Shown: positions 1 through 5,526, counted from the stretch's first letter. The stretch: DNA of 7,066 bases from an uncultured Corynebacterium sp. (GCF_946221155.1 NZ_CAMIAN010000067.1:1-7066); one strand, 5' to 3'. Numbers and translations: made by a program. Notes: generated by a model not told the origin, from the letters alone.

Positions 1-26
1 GTGGGAAGGTGCGGGGCGGGGCTCAT
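1..26 (-). CDS. Start of the probable ABC transporter ATP-binding subunit (HrtA-like), partial
   Basis: An ATG on the minus strand overlaps the permease stop codon as ATGA (positions 26 to 23). The reading frame stays open to the window edge and reads MSPAPHLP. A Shine-Dalgarno AGGAGA lies six bases upstream, at 33-38. HrtB-type permeases are normally encoded next to their ATPase, and a translationally coupled ATGA junction is what such a pair would use. Only eight codons are visible, with no Walker motif, so the ATPase identity rests on context. The start codon itself is well supported. Confidence 0.5.
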
Positions 27-1171
27 CGGTTTTCTCCTAGGGCTGCGAGCGGGTTAGTGCGGGTGACGCGGACGACGGCGATTAGTGCGCCGATCAGGCC
101 AGATACGAAGAGGATCGCGCTGCCGCTGAGGACGGATCCGAGTTCGGTGGCGTAGGGCATGGCCGTGGTTTCCAGGAGGCTTCCGAGGCCGACGGCGATG
201 AGTGCACCGACGATGACGGACGCGCTCAGGATGATGACGGCCTGGCCCAGGCTGTCGCGCAGAAGGAAGCCCTTCGTGGCACCCATCGCGCGCAGGGCGG
301 CGATGTTGCCAGCGCGCTGGATGGTCCACACCAGGAAGAAGGCGCCGGTGACCAGGGCGGCGATGACGTAGAGGAACCACTTGATCATGGAAAGGGTCAT
401 CATTTCGGCGGTGTAGCCAGGGGAGGAATCGAAGCTTTCCTTGAGGGTGCGGACGTCCAGGCCGGAGGCGTCGGAGAGCGCCTCAGTGTCTGGCTTGTCC
501 TGCGTGCGGGCGGCGATGACGGAGATTTCCTTGTATGCCTCCGGGCTTACCTTTTCACCCTTACGCGCGCCGGCGTGGATTTCCTGCCAGACGTCGAGGG
601 GTAGGTAAGCGGCATCGACGTGGCCGAAGGTGCGCTGGCCATCGGTGAAGCCGACGACCTTCAACGGGATTTCCAGGCGATCGATCGTGATGGTGTCGCC
701 CTCTTTGATTCCTTCGTCTTGGAGGGTGGAGGACACGACGATCTCGTGCTTGGTCTTAGTAGGTGCACCGTCGTCAGGGGTGGTGCTTTGATCCGGCAGG
801 CCCTCCGGTGCGATGAAGGAGCCGGGCTTTACGCCGAGGAGGGTGAGGTCGACGGCCTTGCCGTCCTGGTTGTGGGCGTTTGCAATGGTGAGGCCCAGCG
901 GGGCGGCCTCTTCCACACCGTCGATGTCGGCGAACTTGTCGGCCTCTGCAATGTCGATGACGGAGCGCGTGAAGGCGGAATCCGTCTGAGTGCCATCGGC
1001 GAAAGCGATGACGTCACTATCCATTGCCTTCAGGCCGGAAACGCCGTCGTTGACCAGACCGGCTGTCAGGCCGGAGATGATGACGACCAGCAAGGACATG
1101 AGCGCCAACACGACGCTCATGAGAAGAAAGCGGGTGCGCGCAAAAAGCATTTCGCGCAAGGCTAGAAACAT
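23..1171 (-). CDS. hrtB: ABC transporter permease, FtsX/MacB type, probable heme exporter HrtB
   Basis: A 382-residue inner-membrane permease, probably pairing with the ATPase whose start overlaps its stop. Architecture seen: one N-terminal transmembrane segment (about 15-37), a large extracellular domain (about 40-260), then three C-terminal segments (about 262-284, 305-331, 347-369) forming the FtsX core, with the typical RAMGAT turn at 295-300 and a TNPLAALGENR tail. This is the four-TM MacB/FtsX layout. The N-terminus, the PGYTAEMMTL segment before TM2 and the length resemble corynebacterial HrtB, which with HrtA removes toxic heme and is induced by heme-responsive two-component systems. 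The ATG at 1171 has AGGA nine bases upstream (1181-1184). The leader carries a G10 tract and a candidate extended -10. Family membership is secure; the substrate is inferred from similarity, and lipoprotein or drug export remains possible. Confidence 0.8.
   Translation of the reverse strand: MFLALREMLFARTRFLLMSVVLALMSLLVVIISGLTAGLVNDGVSGLKAMDSDVIAFADGTQTDSAFTRSVIDIAEADKFADIDGVEEAAPLGLTIANAHNQDGKAVDLTLLGVKPGSFIAPEGLPDQSTTPDDGAPTKTKHEIVVSSTLQDEGIKEGDTITIDRLEIPLKVVGFTDGQRTFGHVDAAYLPLDVWQEIHAGARKGEKVSPEAYKEISVIAARTQDKPDTEALSDASGLDVRTLKESFDSSPGYTAEMMTLSMIKWFLYVIAALVTGAFFLVWTIQRAGNIAALRAMGATKGFLLRDSLGQAVIILSASVIVGALIAVGLGSLLETTAMPYATELGSVLSGSAILFVSGLIGALIAVVRVTRTNPLAALGENR
33..38 (-). promoter_or_regulatory. 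Shine-Dalgarno site for the partial downstream gene
   Basis: AGGAGA on the minus strand sits six bases before the ATG at 26, inside the last codons of the permease gene. It argues that the ATGA overlap is a genuine translation start. Confidence 0.65.
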
Positions 1172-1196
1172 GATGAAAATTCCTGGGGTTGAGGTT

Positions 1197-1206
1197 GGGG
1201 GGGGGG
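1197..1206. repeat. Homopolymeric G10 tract in the hrtB-like leader
   Basis: Ten consecutive G on the plus strand (C10 in the permease mRNA) lie between the candidate -10 (1229-1234) and the permease start at 1171, ending 25 bases before the ATG. Tracts of this length are prone to slipped-strand length change. A change here would alter the leader, not the reading frame. Confidence 0.9.
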
Positions 1207-1228
1207 CGGTTGATCAGTCGCTACACAG

Positions 1229-1237
1229 ATCTTAGCA
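1229..1237 (-). promoter_or_regulatory. Candidate extended -10 for the permease gene
   Basis: On the minus strand the sequence reads TGCTAAGAT, an extended -10 (TGN plus TAAGAT). It would start transcription near 1222 and give a leader of about 50 bases. No convincing -35 is present at 16-18 bp spacing (the hexamer there is TTATCT), which fits an activator-dependent promoter. Tentative. Confidence 0.35.
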
Positions 1238-1257
1238 ACAATGTGTCGCCAAGATAA

Positions 1258-1270
1258 AAACAGGGTGTTT
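1258..1270. promoter_or_regulatory. 13-bp inverted repeat in the divergent promoter region
   Basis: AAACA-GGG-TGTTT is a perfect dyad with 5-bp arms and a 3-base centre. It lies just upstream of the expected -35 of the permease promoter and 15 bp before the -35 of the antitoxin promoter, where an activator or shared repressor could bind. No binding protein can be named from the sequence. Confidence 0.35.
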
Positions 1271-1284
1271 CTAACAGTAGGGCA

Positions 1285-1312
1285 TTGAAAGTACTGGCTG
1301 GCTGGTTAGAAT
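1285..1312 (+). promoter_or_regulatory. Promoter of the toxin-antitoxin operon
   Basis: TTGAAA (1285-1290) and TAGAAT (1307-1312) are separated by 16 bp, a near-consensus housekeeping promoter. TAGAAT fits the actinobacterial TANANT form. Transcription would start around 1319, 25 bases before the antitoxin ATG. The spacer contains CTGG three times in tandem (1294-1305). Confidence 0.6.
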
Positions 1313-1329
1313 GTAGGTACGTTGCTACA
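1312..1329. promoter_or_regulatory. Candidate autoregulatory operator of the toxin-antitoxin operon
   Basis: TGTAG (1312-1316) and CTACA (1325-1329) form a 5-bp inverted repeat with an 8-base centre, overlapping the last base of the -10 and the expected transcription start. Phd/YefM antitoxins usually repress their own operons from palindromes at this position, and the TGTA half-site resembles the TGTACA core reported for YefM. The match is short, so this is an inference from position and symmetry. Confidence 0.4.
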
Positions 1330-1331
1330 AA

Positions 1332-1337
1332 AGGAGG
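1332..1337 (+). promoter_or_regulatory. Strong Shine-Dalgarno site of the antitoxin gene
   Basis: A perfect AGGAGG lies six bases before the ATG at 1344. The toxin gene downstream has no comparable site, which fits the need for excess antitoxin synthesis. Confidence 0.8.
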
Positions 1338-1343
1338 GTTCTC

Positions 1344-1583
1344 ATGACTAGCGTGAGTGCGCGTGAATTCAATCAGGATGTGAGTTACGCGAAAAGGAAG
1401 GCCAGTAAGGGGCCCGTTGTTATTACTGATCGAGGTGAGCCGGCCTTCGTATTGCTTTCCATTGATGACTACAGGAAGATCTCCGGCTCGAATGAAGGCT
1501 GGGCTTCGCGGTTGCAAATGGAAGAGGACATTGACCTCGAGGACGAAAGGATGGACTTCGAACCGCGGGTGCCCGAGCTATGA
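1344..1583 (+). CDS. Phd/YefM-family antitoxin of a type II toxin-antitoxin module
   Basis: A 79-residue protein that should bind and neutralise the PIN toxin encoded next to it and repress their shared promoter. The N-terminal half (1-48) fits the Phd/YefM DNA-binding fold: a VSAREFNQDVSYAKRKA start, then GPVVITDRGEPAFVLLSIDDYRKI, the beta-hairpin and helix typical of the family. The C-terminal tail (about 58-79) is acidic (MEEDIDLEDERMDFEP), as expected for the flexible segment that wraps the toxin. The ATG has a perfect AGGAGG. The stop overlaps the toxin start by ATGA, so the genes are translationally coupled. The locus is visibly AT-richer than the flanking genes, consistent with horizontal acquisition. 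Family assignment is firm; in vivo activity is inferred. Confidence 0.88.
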   Translation: MTSVSAREFNQDVSYAKRKASKGPVVITDRGEPAFVLLSIDDYRKISGSNEGWASRLQMEEDIDLEDERMDFEPRVPEL

Positions 1584-1999
1584 ACTACCTGCTCGATACG
1601 AATGTGGTCAGCGAACTCCGGAAGCCGCCCGGGAAAGTAAATCCCAGGGTGTTTGAGTGGGTTAATGCGCAGATCTTGCACAGCCAATTTCTCTCTGTGA
1701 TCACTATCTATGAGCTCACGTTAGGTATCTCACGAAAGAATCACACCGATCCTGTGCAGGGACAGCGGTTGCAGAAGTGGTTCACTCAGGATTTACTTCC
1801 GCTGTTCGAAGGCCGTGTTCTTCCTCTTGATGAGCGAGTGGCTATAGAGGCGGCCAATATGAATGTTCCGGATCCCCGGCCCCAGGCTGACCTATTTATT
1901 GCTGCCACCGCGCGTGTGCATGGGCTGACAATCGTGACTCGGAATCAGAAGGATTTTGAGCCGATGGGTGTGCAATATTTGAACCCCTGGGAGCTCTAG
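1580..1999 (+). CDS. PIN-domain ribonuclease toxin, VapC/FitB-like
   Basis: A 139-residue single-domain PIN protein, the usual full length for VapC/FitB. All acidic metal-binding positions appear intact: D6 in LLDTNVVSE, E45 in ITIYELTLGI, D104 in QADLFIAATA, and the TRNQKDF segment with N122 and D125. This predicts a Mg2+/Mn2+-dependent endoribonuclease; VapC enzymes commonly cut initiator tRNA or the rRNA sarcin-ricin loop, but the target here cannot be read from sequence. The LLDTNVVSELRKP opening and NPW ending resemble the FitB subgroup. It begins inside the antitoxin stop (ATGA) without its own good Shine-Dalgarno, so its output depends on antitoxin translation. It ends 10 bp before the convergent membrane-protein gene. 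No truncation is visible, so the toxin is probably functional. Confidence 0.9.
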   Translation: MNYLLDTNVVSELRKPPGKVNPRVFEWVNAQILHSQFLSVITIYELTLGISRKNHTDPVQGQRLQKWFTQDLLPLFEGRVLPLDERVAIEAANMNVPDPRPQADLFIAATARVHGLTIVTRNQKDFEPMGVQYLNPWEL

Positions 2000-2009
2000 T
2001 CCACTAGCA

Positions 2010-2687
2010 CTAAACCGCCAGCCCACGGTTGCGCCGCCATTGCCGGTACACCAGCGCAGTCACGGTTCCTGCGTACAGCATGCCCGTCACCACCAGAACC
2101 GCGTGCAGGCCCACCTGGACATACATCCAGCCGCCTAGCAGTGCCCCGCAGGCAAGTGACATCCACAGCGCGAAATAGCGCAGCCAATCCATGTGCGGGC
2201 CGCCGAAGAGTGCGGCCACGAATCGCTGAGACATCTTCACCAGCGTGCCCGTCATGTACGTCAGGGAAATGCTCACCTCACCGTCGCGCTCGAACGTGGA
2301 ATTCATAGCGCCCACGGTGAAAGACAGGCTGTACACCGCCCACTGCTCGTGCCCGGTCAGCACCAGTACGGAGGCGATCGTTGAGGTGGCGCAGATAAAC
2401 AGAAGAATCGCTTCGCGCGTGCGCGTCCTCGGCAGGTAACGCCGCCCAAGTTGACTGATAAGCGCCCCAATTCCCACGCCGATGAGGAACAGCGCCATGA
2501 CCCCGCCAGCCGTCATCGCGACGTCCCATTTCCCCGCATTGACCGCCGCAGTCAGGCGCGTGGTGTTACCCGACATAAACGACAGGAAGTACCCGCCCAG
2601 ATACAAAAAGCCCAGCGTATCTACGAATCCTGCAATGGAGGATAAGTAGATAGCCAGTGCATGTTCTCCGGTGCGGTAGCCTTTCAT
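2010..2687 (-). CDS. DUF1275 (YoaK-like) integral membrane protein
   Basis: A 225-residue protein with about six hydrophobic segments (roughly 9-30, 57-80, 92-111, 117-132, 169-189 and 193-213). The family hallmark is in the first segments: SSIAGFVDTLGFLYLGGYFL followed by SFMSGNTTRL (residues 16-45), and the second conserved loop is YMTGTLVKMSQRF (144-156). DUF1275 proteins are widespread in bacteria but have no established biochemical function; a transport or sensing role is only a guess. The gene lies 22 bp downstream of the TipAS-type regulator on the same strand and probably shares its transcript, which makes it that regulator's most likely target. Only a distant TGAGG (2704-2708, 16 bases before the ATG) could serve as Shine-Dalgarno, so initiation may be weak or coupled to the upstream gene. 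Confidence 0.88.
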   Translation of the reverse strand: MKGYRTGEHALAIYLSSIAGFVDTLGFLYLGGYFLSFMSGNTTRLTAAVNAGKWDVAMTAGGVMALFLIGVGIGALISQLGRRYLPRTRTREAILLFICATSTIASVLVLTGHEQWAVYSLSFTVGAMNSTFERDGEVSISLTYMTGTLVKMSQRFVAALFGGPHMDWLRYFALWMSLACGALLGGWMYVQVGLHAVLVVTGMLYAGTVTALVYRQWRRNRGLAV

Positions 2688-2709
2688 GGCGCAATCGTAG
2701 CAACCTCAG

Positions 2710-3486
2710 CTAGTCATCCCAGCTGGGATCGGTGATTCCCTCCTGCTTGGCACGGTGTTCCACCAGCGAAAGCAGGTAATCCTGTGCGCCCTGGTATGCC
2801 TCGGAAAAACGCTCGTCGTCTACGTACATCCGCGCCAGAATCAGCTGCCGCGAGGTCGTAACCTCGTACCACTGGCTAATCGTTGCGCGGTGCCGCTCCA
2901 CGAGTTCTTGTGCTTCTTCGCTATCGGGGGTGACGCCACCATCTCGGGCAGCGACCAAATCCGCCACGAAGCGGTCGTGGTTGGCCTTAACCTCCTGGAA
3001 GTCGCCGTCACTCATAGAGGCCAGCTTTTCCTGAGACTGCTGGTATTCCGCGGTGTCACCCCAACGCTCGCGAGCTTCCTCCTGGTAGGCGGGCATCTTC
3101 TCGCCGAAGTACTGCTTGATCTTGTCCATCTGTTCCATGGTGTATCCCTCCACTCGGGTTGTTGTTATCAAATCCTCGACCGCACGCAATTGGCTCTCCA
3201 CCTCGTCGCGCTTGCGCGCCAAGGCTCCCCGATGGGCGCGGAGGGCACGGTCAAGGGCAGCATCGGAAGGCGCTTCAATCAGGGCGGGAATCTCCGCCAG
3301 CTTGAAGCCCATGTTCCGGTACAGCACAATGGCCGCGCCGACGCGCAGATCTTCCTCGGTATAGAGGCGGTAGTCGCCCAATGTGCGCCACTGTGGGCTG
3401 AGCAGCCCAATGGAATCCCAATGGCGCAGGGCTTTGGGCGTCACACCCAGAAAATCTGCAGCATCACCAATCGTGTATTCGGTCAT
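2710..3486 (-). CDS. MerR-family regulator with C-terminal TipAS ligand-binding domain
   Basis: A 258-residue cytoplasmic regulator. Residues 3-70 are a MerR winged helix-turn-helix: YTIGDAADFLGVTPKALRHWDSIGLL, then GDYRLYTEEDL and IVLYRNMGFKLAEIPALI. Residues about 76-112 form the dimerisation coiled coil. From about 130 a TipAS antibiotic-recognition domain follows, marked by YQEEARERWGDTAEYQQSQEK and, near the end, ARMYVDDERFSEAYQ. TipAS binds thiopeptides and other amphipathic molecules and then remodels the promoter. Streptomyces TipA holds thiostrepton through a cysteine; this protein has no cysteine and shows valine 209 where I place that residue, so any ligand binding would be non-covalent. 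The ATG has GAAAGGA eight bases upstream. A dyad in a long promoter spacer suggests self-control together with the DUF1275 gene. Domain assignment is firm; the inducer is unknown. Confidence 0.9.
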   Translation of the reverse strand: MTEYTIGDAADFLGVTPKALRHWDSIGLLSPQWRTLGDYRLYTEEDLRVGAAIVLYRNMGFKLAEIPALIEAPSDAALDRALRAHRGALARKRDEVESQLRAVEDLITTTRVEGYTMEQMDKIKQYFGEKMPAYQEEARERWGDTAEYQQSQEKLASMSDGDFQEVKANHDRFVADLVAARDGGVTPDSEEAQELVERHRATISQWYEVTTSRQLILARMYVDDERFSEAYQGAQDYLLSLVEHRAKQEGITDPSWDD

Positions 3487-3493
3487 GGGCTAC

Positions 3494-3524
3494 ATCCTTT
3501 CGGTTGCCGCAACGGCAAGGTCAA
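3494..3524 (-). promoter_or_regulatory. Candidate MerR-type promoter and operator of the TipAS regulator
   Basis: The minus strand has TTGACC (3519-3524) as -35, a 19-base spacer, and AAGGAT (3494-3499) as a weak -10. The spacer holds a perfect dyad, TTGCCG-N3-CGGCAA (3504-3518). A long 19-bp spacer filled by a palindrome is the classic arrangement that MerR proteins untwist to activate transcription. The weak -10 overlaps the Shine-Dalgarno GAAAGGA and would give an almost leaderless transcript, so the exact promoter is uncertain even though the dyad is clear. Confidence 0.5.
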
Positions 3525-3540
3525 GCGAAGTGGTCAAGCG
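3519..3540. repeat. 9-bp direct repeat GGTCAAGCG x2 next to the MerR operator
   Basis: GGTCAAGCG occurs at 3519-3527 and again at 3532-3540, a 13-bp period. On the minus strand each copy contains TTGACC, so the repeat duplicates the candidate -35. It may be a duplicated -35 or a binding site on the phosphatase side of the divergent region. Confidence 0.5.
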
Positions 3541-3636
3541 GTGGAGAGGGAAGACGCGAAGTTGTTATGAATTCATCTTCAGGAAACCTTGCGCTTACCT
3601 GCGCCCGATAGCTTGTGGAAGTTCAATTCTCGCAGG

Positions 3637-3643
3637 AAAAGGA
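3637..3643 (+). promoter_or_regulatory. Shine-Dalgarno that favours the TTG 3655 start
   Basis: AAAAGGA lies 11 bases before TTG 3655, slightly long but usable. The competing GTG at 3721 has no purine-rich site at a normal distance, and TTG 3589 has AGGA only four bases away. Confidence 0.4.
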
Positions 3644-3654
3644 ACTCAATTACC

Positions 3655-4962
3655 TTGTCTAGTAATTCATCTAAAAAATCGCAGCAGCTGGAAGGCCAGA
3701 ATGCGCCCAAGCAGTTCAATGTGAACCGCCGTAACTTCCTGGCGGGAACGGGAGCGTTGGGCGTCACCGCTGCACTTGCGCCGGCGGCGCAGGCACAGGC
3801 GTGGAACTCGTCGGCAGGCTCTCTGGCCGGCTCTAGCTTTGGCCCGGGGCGCGGAAACGGCGGTAACGGTGGCGACAACAACGGCGGCGGCGCGGACATG
3901 CCGCTGAAGTTCAACGGCGACGGCAAGTTCAAGATCGTCCAGTTCAACGACACTCAAGACGATCACCTCACTGATCGCCGCACCATCGAGTTCATGGGCA
4001 AGGTGTTGGACCAGGAGAAGCCGGACTTCGCGCTGATCAACGGTGACGTGATCTCCTCAGGCCCCAAGACCACCGAACAGGCATTCCAGGCCGTCAACAA
4101 CGTGGTGCTGCCGATGGAATCCCGCAAGATCCCATGGGCCATCACATTCGGCAACCATGACGAAGATTCCATGGAGGACGGCACCCAAGCCAACGAGGTC
4201 GCACTGCTGAACTTCGTGCGCAAGTACAAGTACAACCTCAACGTCGCCGACGACCCGATCCACGGTGAATCCAATGTCTCGTTGTTGGTTCAGGGCAACG
4301 CAAACCCGGATCCGGCATTCGCCATCTGGCTGCTGGATTCTGGTAACTACATCGGCGAGGAGCTGGCGGGTCAGGAGACTAAGGAGATCCCCGGCTACGA
4401 CTACATCCACAGCGACCAGATCCAGTGGTACCGCGATACCTCCCGGGGCTACGAAGAGCGCTACGGCAAGAAGATCCCTGGCCTGATGTACTTCCACATA
4501 CCGACCTACGAGCACCGCGACATGTGGTTCGGTGGTCCGTACCACAACGACCTCATCAAGCACGGCCAGGCCAAGAAGCGCCACGGCATCGAGGGCGTGA
4601 AGAACGAGGACGTGTACGTCGGCGCCTTCAACCCCGGCATCTACTCCGCCGTTCGCGAGCGCGGCGACGTGCTGGGAATCTACTGCGGCCACGACCACAT
4701 CAACACCTTCAACGGCAACTACTTCGGCGTGGAGCTGGGCTACTGCCCGGGCACCGGCTTCGGCCCCTATGGGTTGAAAGACGGCACCTGGTCCATGCAC
4801 ACCCTGCGCGGCGCTCGCGTGTTCGAGCTGGACGAGGCCGACGAACGAGTCTACAAGTCCACCCGCCTGGTATTCGCCAAGGAGCTGGGGCTGGACATGA
4901 ACCCAAAGAAGCAGCCGCTGGAGAAGCCAGCCGACCTGCCGGAGTACGTGTCCTTCAAATAG
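3655..4962 (+). CDS. Tat-exported calcineurin-like metallophosphoesterase (Dcr2/PAP29-like)
   Basis: A 435-residue secreted phosphoesterase, numbered from the TTG at 3655. Twin-arginine signal: NRRNFL (24-29), hydrophobic stretch, AQAQA cleavage site near 49. A Gly/Asn-rich linker (about 63-79) leads to the catalytic domain. Metallophosphatase motifs in order: NDTQD around D99, NGD (129-131), GNHD (166-169), FHIP with H281 and GHDH (345-348). The first block is D-x-Q where classical members have D-x-H. The fold predicts a two-metal phosphomonoesterase or diesterase outside the membrane, perhaps scavenging phosphate; the substrate is unknown. Start choice: TTG 3655 has AAAAGGA 11 bases upstream and gives MSSNSSKKSQQ. 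TTG 3589 (AGGA four bases upstream) and GTG 3721 (no Shine-Dalgarno, minimal MNRRNFL start) are alternatives. Function is firm at family level; the start is not. Confidence 0.88.
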   Translation: MSSNSSKKSQQLEGQNAPKQFNVNRRNFLAGTGALGVTAALAPAAQAQAWNSSAGSLAGSSFGPGRGNGGNGGDNNGGGADMPLKFNGDGKFKIVQFNDTQDDHLTDRRTIEFMGKVLDQEKPDFALINGDVISSGPKTTEQAFQAVNNVVLPMESRKIPWAITFGNHDEDSMEDGTQANEVALLNFVRKYKYNLNVADDPIHGESNVSLLVQGNANPDPAFAIWLLDSGNYIGEELAGQETKEIPGYDYIHSDQIQWYRDTSRGYEERYGKKIPGLMYFHIPTYEHRDMWFGGPYHNDLIKHGQAKKRHGIEGVKNEDVYVGAFNPGIYSAVRERGDVLGIYCGHDHINTFNGNYFGVELGYCPGTGFGPYGLKDGTWSMHTLRGARVFELDEADERVYKSTRLVFAKELGLDMNPKKQPLEKPADLPEYVSFK

Positions 4963-5003
4963 CGCGCCGGCGCTCCCGGTGCAGCCAGCTAGGATAGGGG
5001 GCA

Positions 5004-5507
5004 ATGTCCGTCAATTCCCCTGAGAACATCCTGCTGAACCTGCCCGACGAGCAGGCCGCCGCCGTCCGCGGCATCTTCGACCAGCTCGCCGCCCGCGGGT
5101 TCCCGACCCAACGGCAGACTCCGCACATCACGGTCACGTTCTCTCCGAATATGGCCCCGCACGTCGTGGAGCGCGCCCGCGAGATCCTGCCTTCCGCCGT
5201 GCCCTCGGAGCTCAGCCGTCGGGGTGTGGTCGTCTTCGGTACAGGCAAGAAGCAGACCGTGGCGTGGCTGCTCGAAGCCACGGACGAGCTGGAGAACGCC
5301 GCCCGCGAGCTCAGCGCACTCAACCCGGATGGTCGCGGCCCGCGCTGGGTTCCACACCTCACGGTCGGTTTAAGGTTGCCGCGGGATATCGTTCCTTCTT
5401 ATATTGACGCCCTGTCTCAGATCACACCGCGGGAGTTAAAGTCCATCACCGCAGCTGAGGCAGCGTATTGGAGGCCAAGCGTGGGGGAGCGCGTGGTTCT
5501 TTCCTGA
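5004..5507 (+). CDS. 2H phosphoesterase, 2'-5' RNA ligase/LigT-like family protein
   Basis: A 167-residue cytoplasmic protein with the two H-x-T signatures of the 2H phosphoesterase superfamily: PHITVTFS (H41, T43) and PHLTVGLRL (H118, T120), about 77 residues apart in a duplicated fold of the usual length. Relatives open cyclic phosphodiesters such as 2',3'-cyclic nucleotides or RNA ends, or ligate 2'-5' RNA in vitro. The physiological role in actinobacteria is not established. The ATG has AGGA nine bases upstream (4991-4994). The same stretch reads TAGGAT (4990-4995), eight bases before the ATG, a spacing that would also suit a leaderless transcript. It follows the phosphoesterase gene after 41 bp with no terminator visible. 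A housekeeping or RNA-repair role is plausible but unproven. Confidence 0.85.
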   Translation: MSVNSPENILLNLPDEQAAAVRGIFDQLAARGFPTQRQTPHITVTFSPNMAPHVVERAREILPSAVPSELSRRGVVVFGTGKKQTVAWLLEATDELENAARELSALNPDGRGPRWVPHLTVGLRLPRDIVPSYIDALSQITPRELKSITAAEAAYWRPSVGERVVLS

Positions 5508-5526
5508 CGAGTGCAAGCGGGCTTGG

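Noticed and set aside
1996..2007. CTAGT-CC-ACTAG as a bidirectional terminator between the toxin and DUF1275 genes
   Set aside because: The loop would be only two bases, the stem is AT-rich and five bp long, and no T tract follows. The convergent genes have no visible intrinsic terminator.
2755..3570. A 271-codon open frame antisense to the TipAS regulator
   Set aside because: It lies opposite a gene with clear MerR and TipAS motifs. Its translation shows no family motif and its openness follows from GC-rich codons.
3567..3576. ATGAATTCAT palindrome as an operator of the phosphoesterase gene
   Set aside because: It is a ten-base AT-rich palindrome without a clear promoter around it or a known regulator match; it may only be part of an imperfect -10 (TATGAA).
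4964..4973. GCGCCGGCGC palindrome after the phosphoesterase stop as terminator
   Set aside because: It has no loop and no T run. Such palindromes are common in GC-rich DNA.
4057..5004. A 315-codon open frame antisense to the phosphoesterase
   Set aside because: It is valine/alanine/glycine-rich without recognisable motifs and mirrors a gene with intact catalytic residues.
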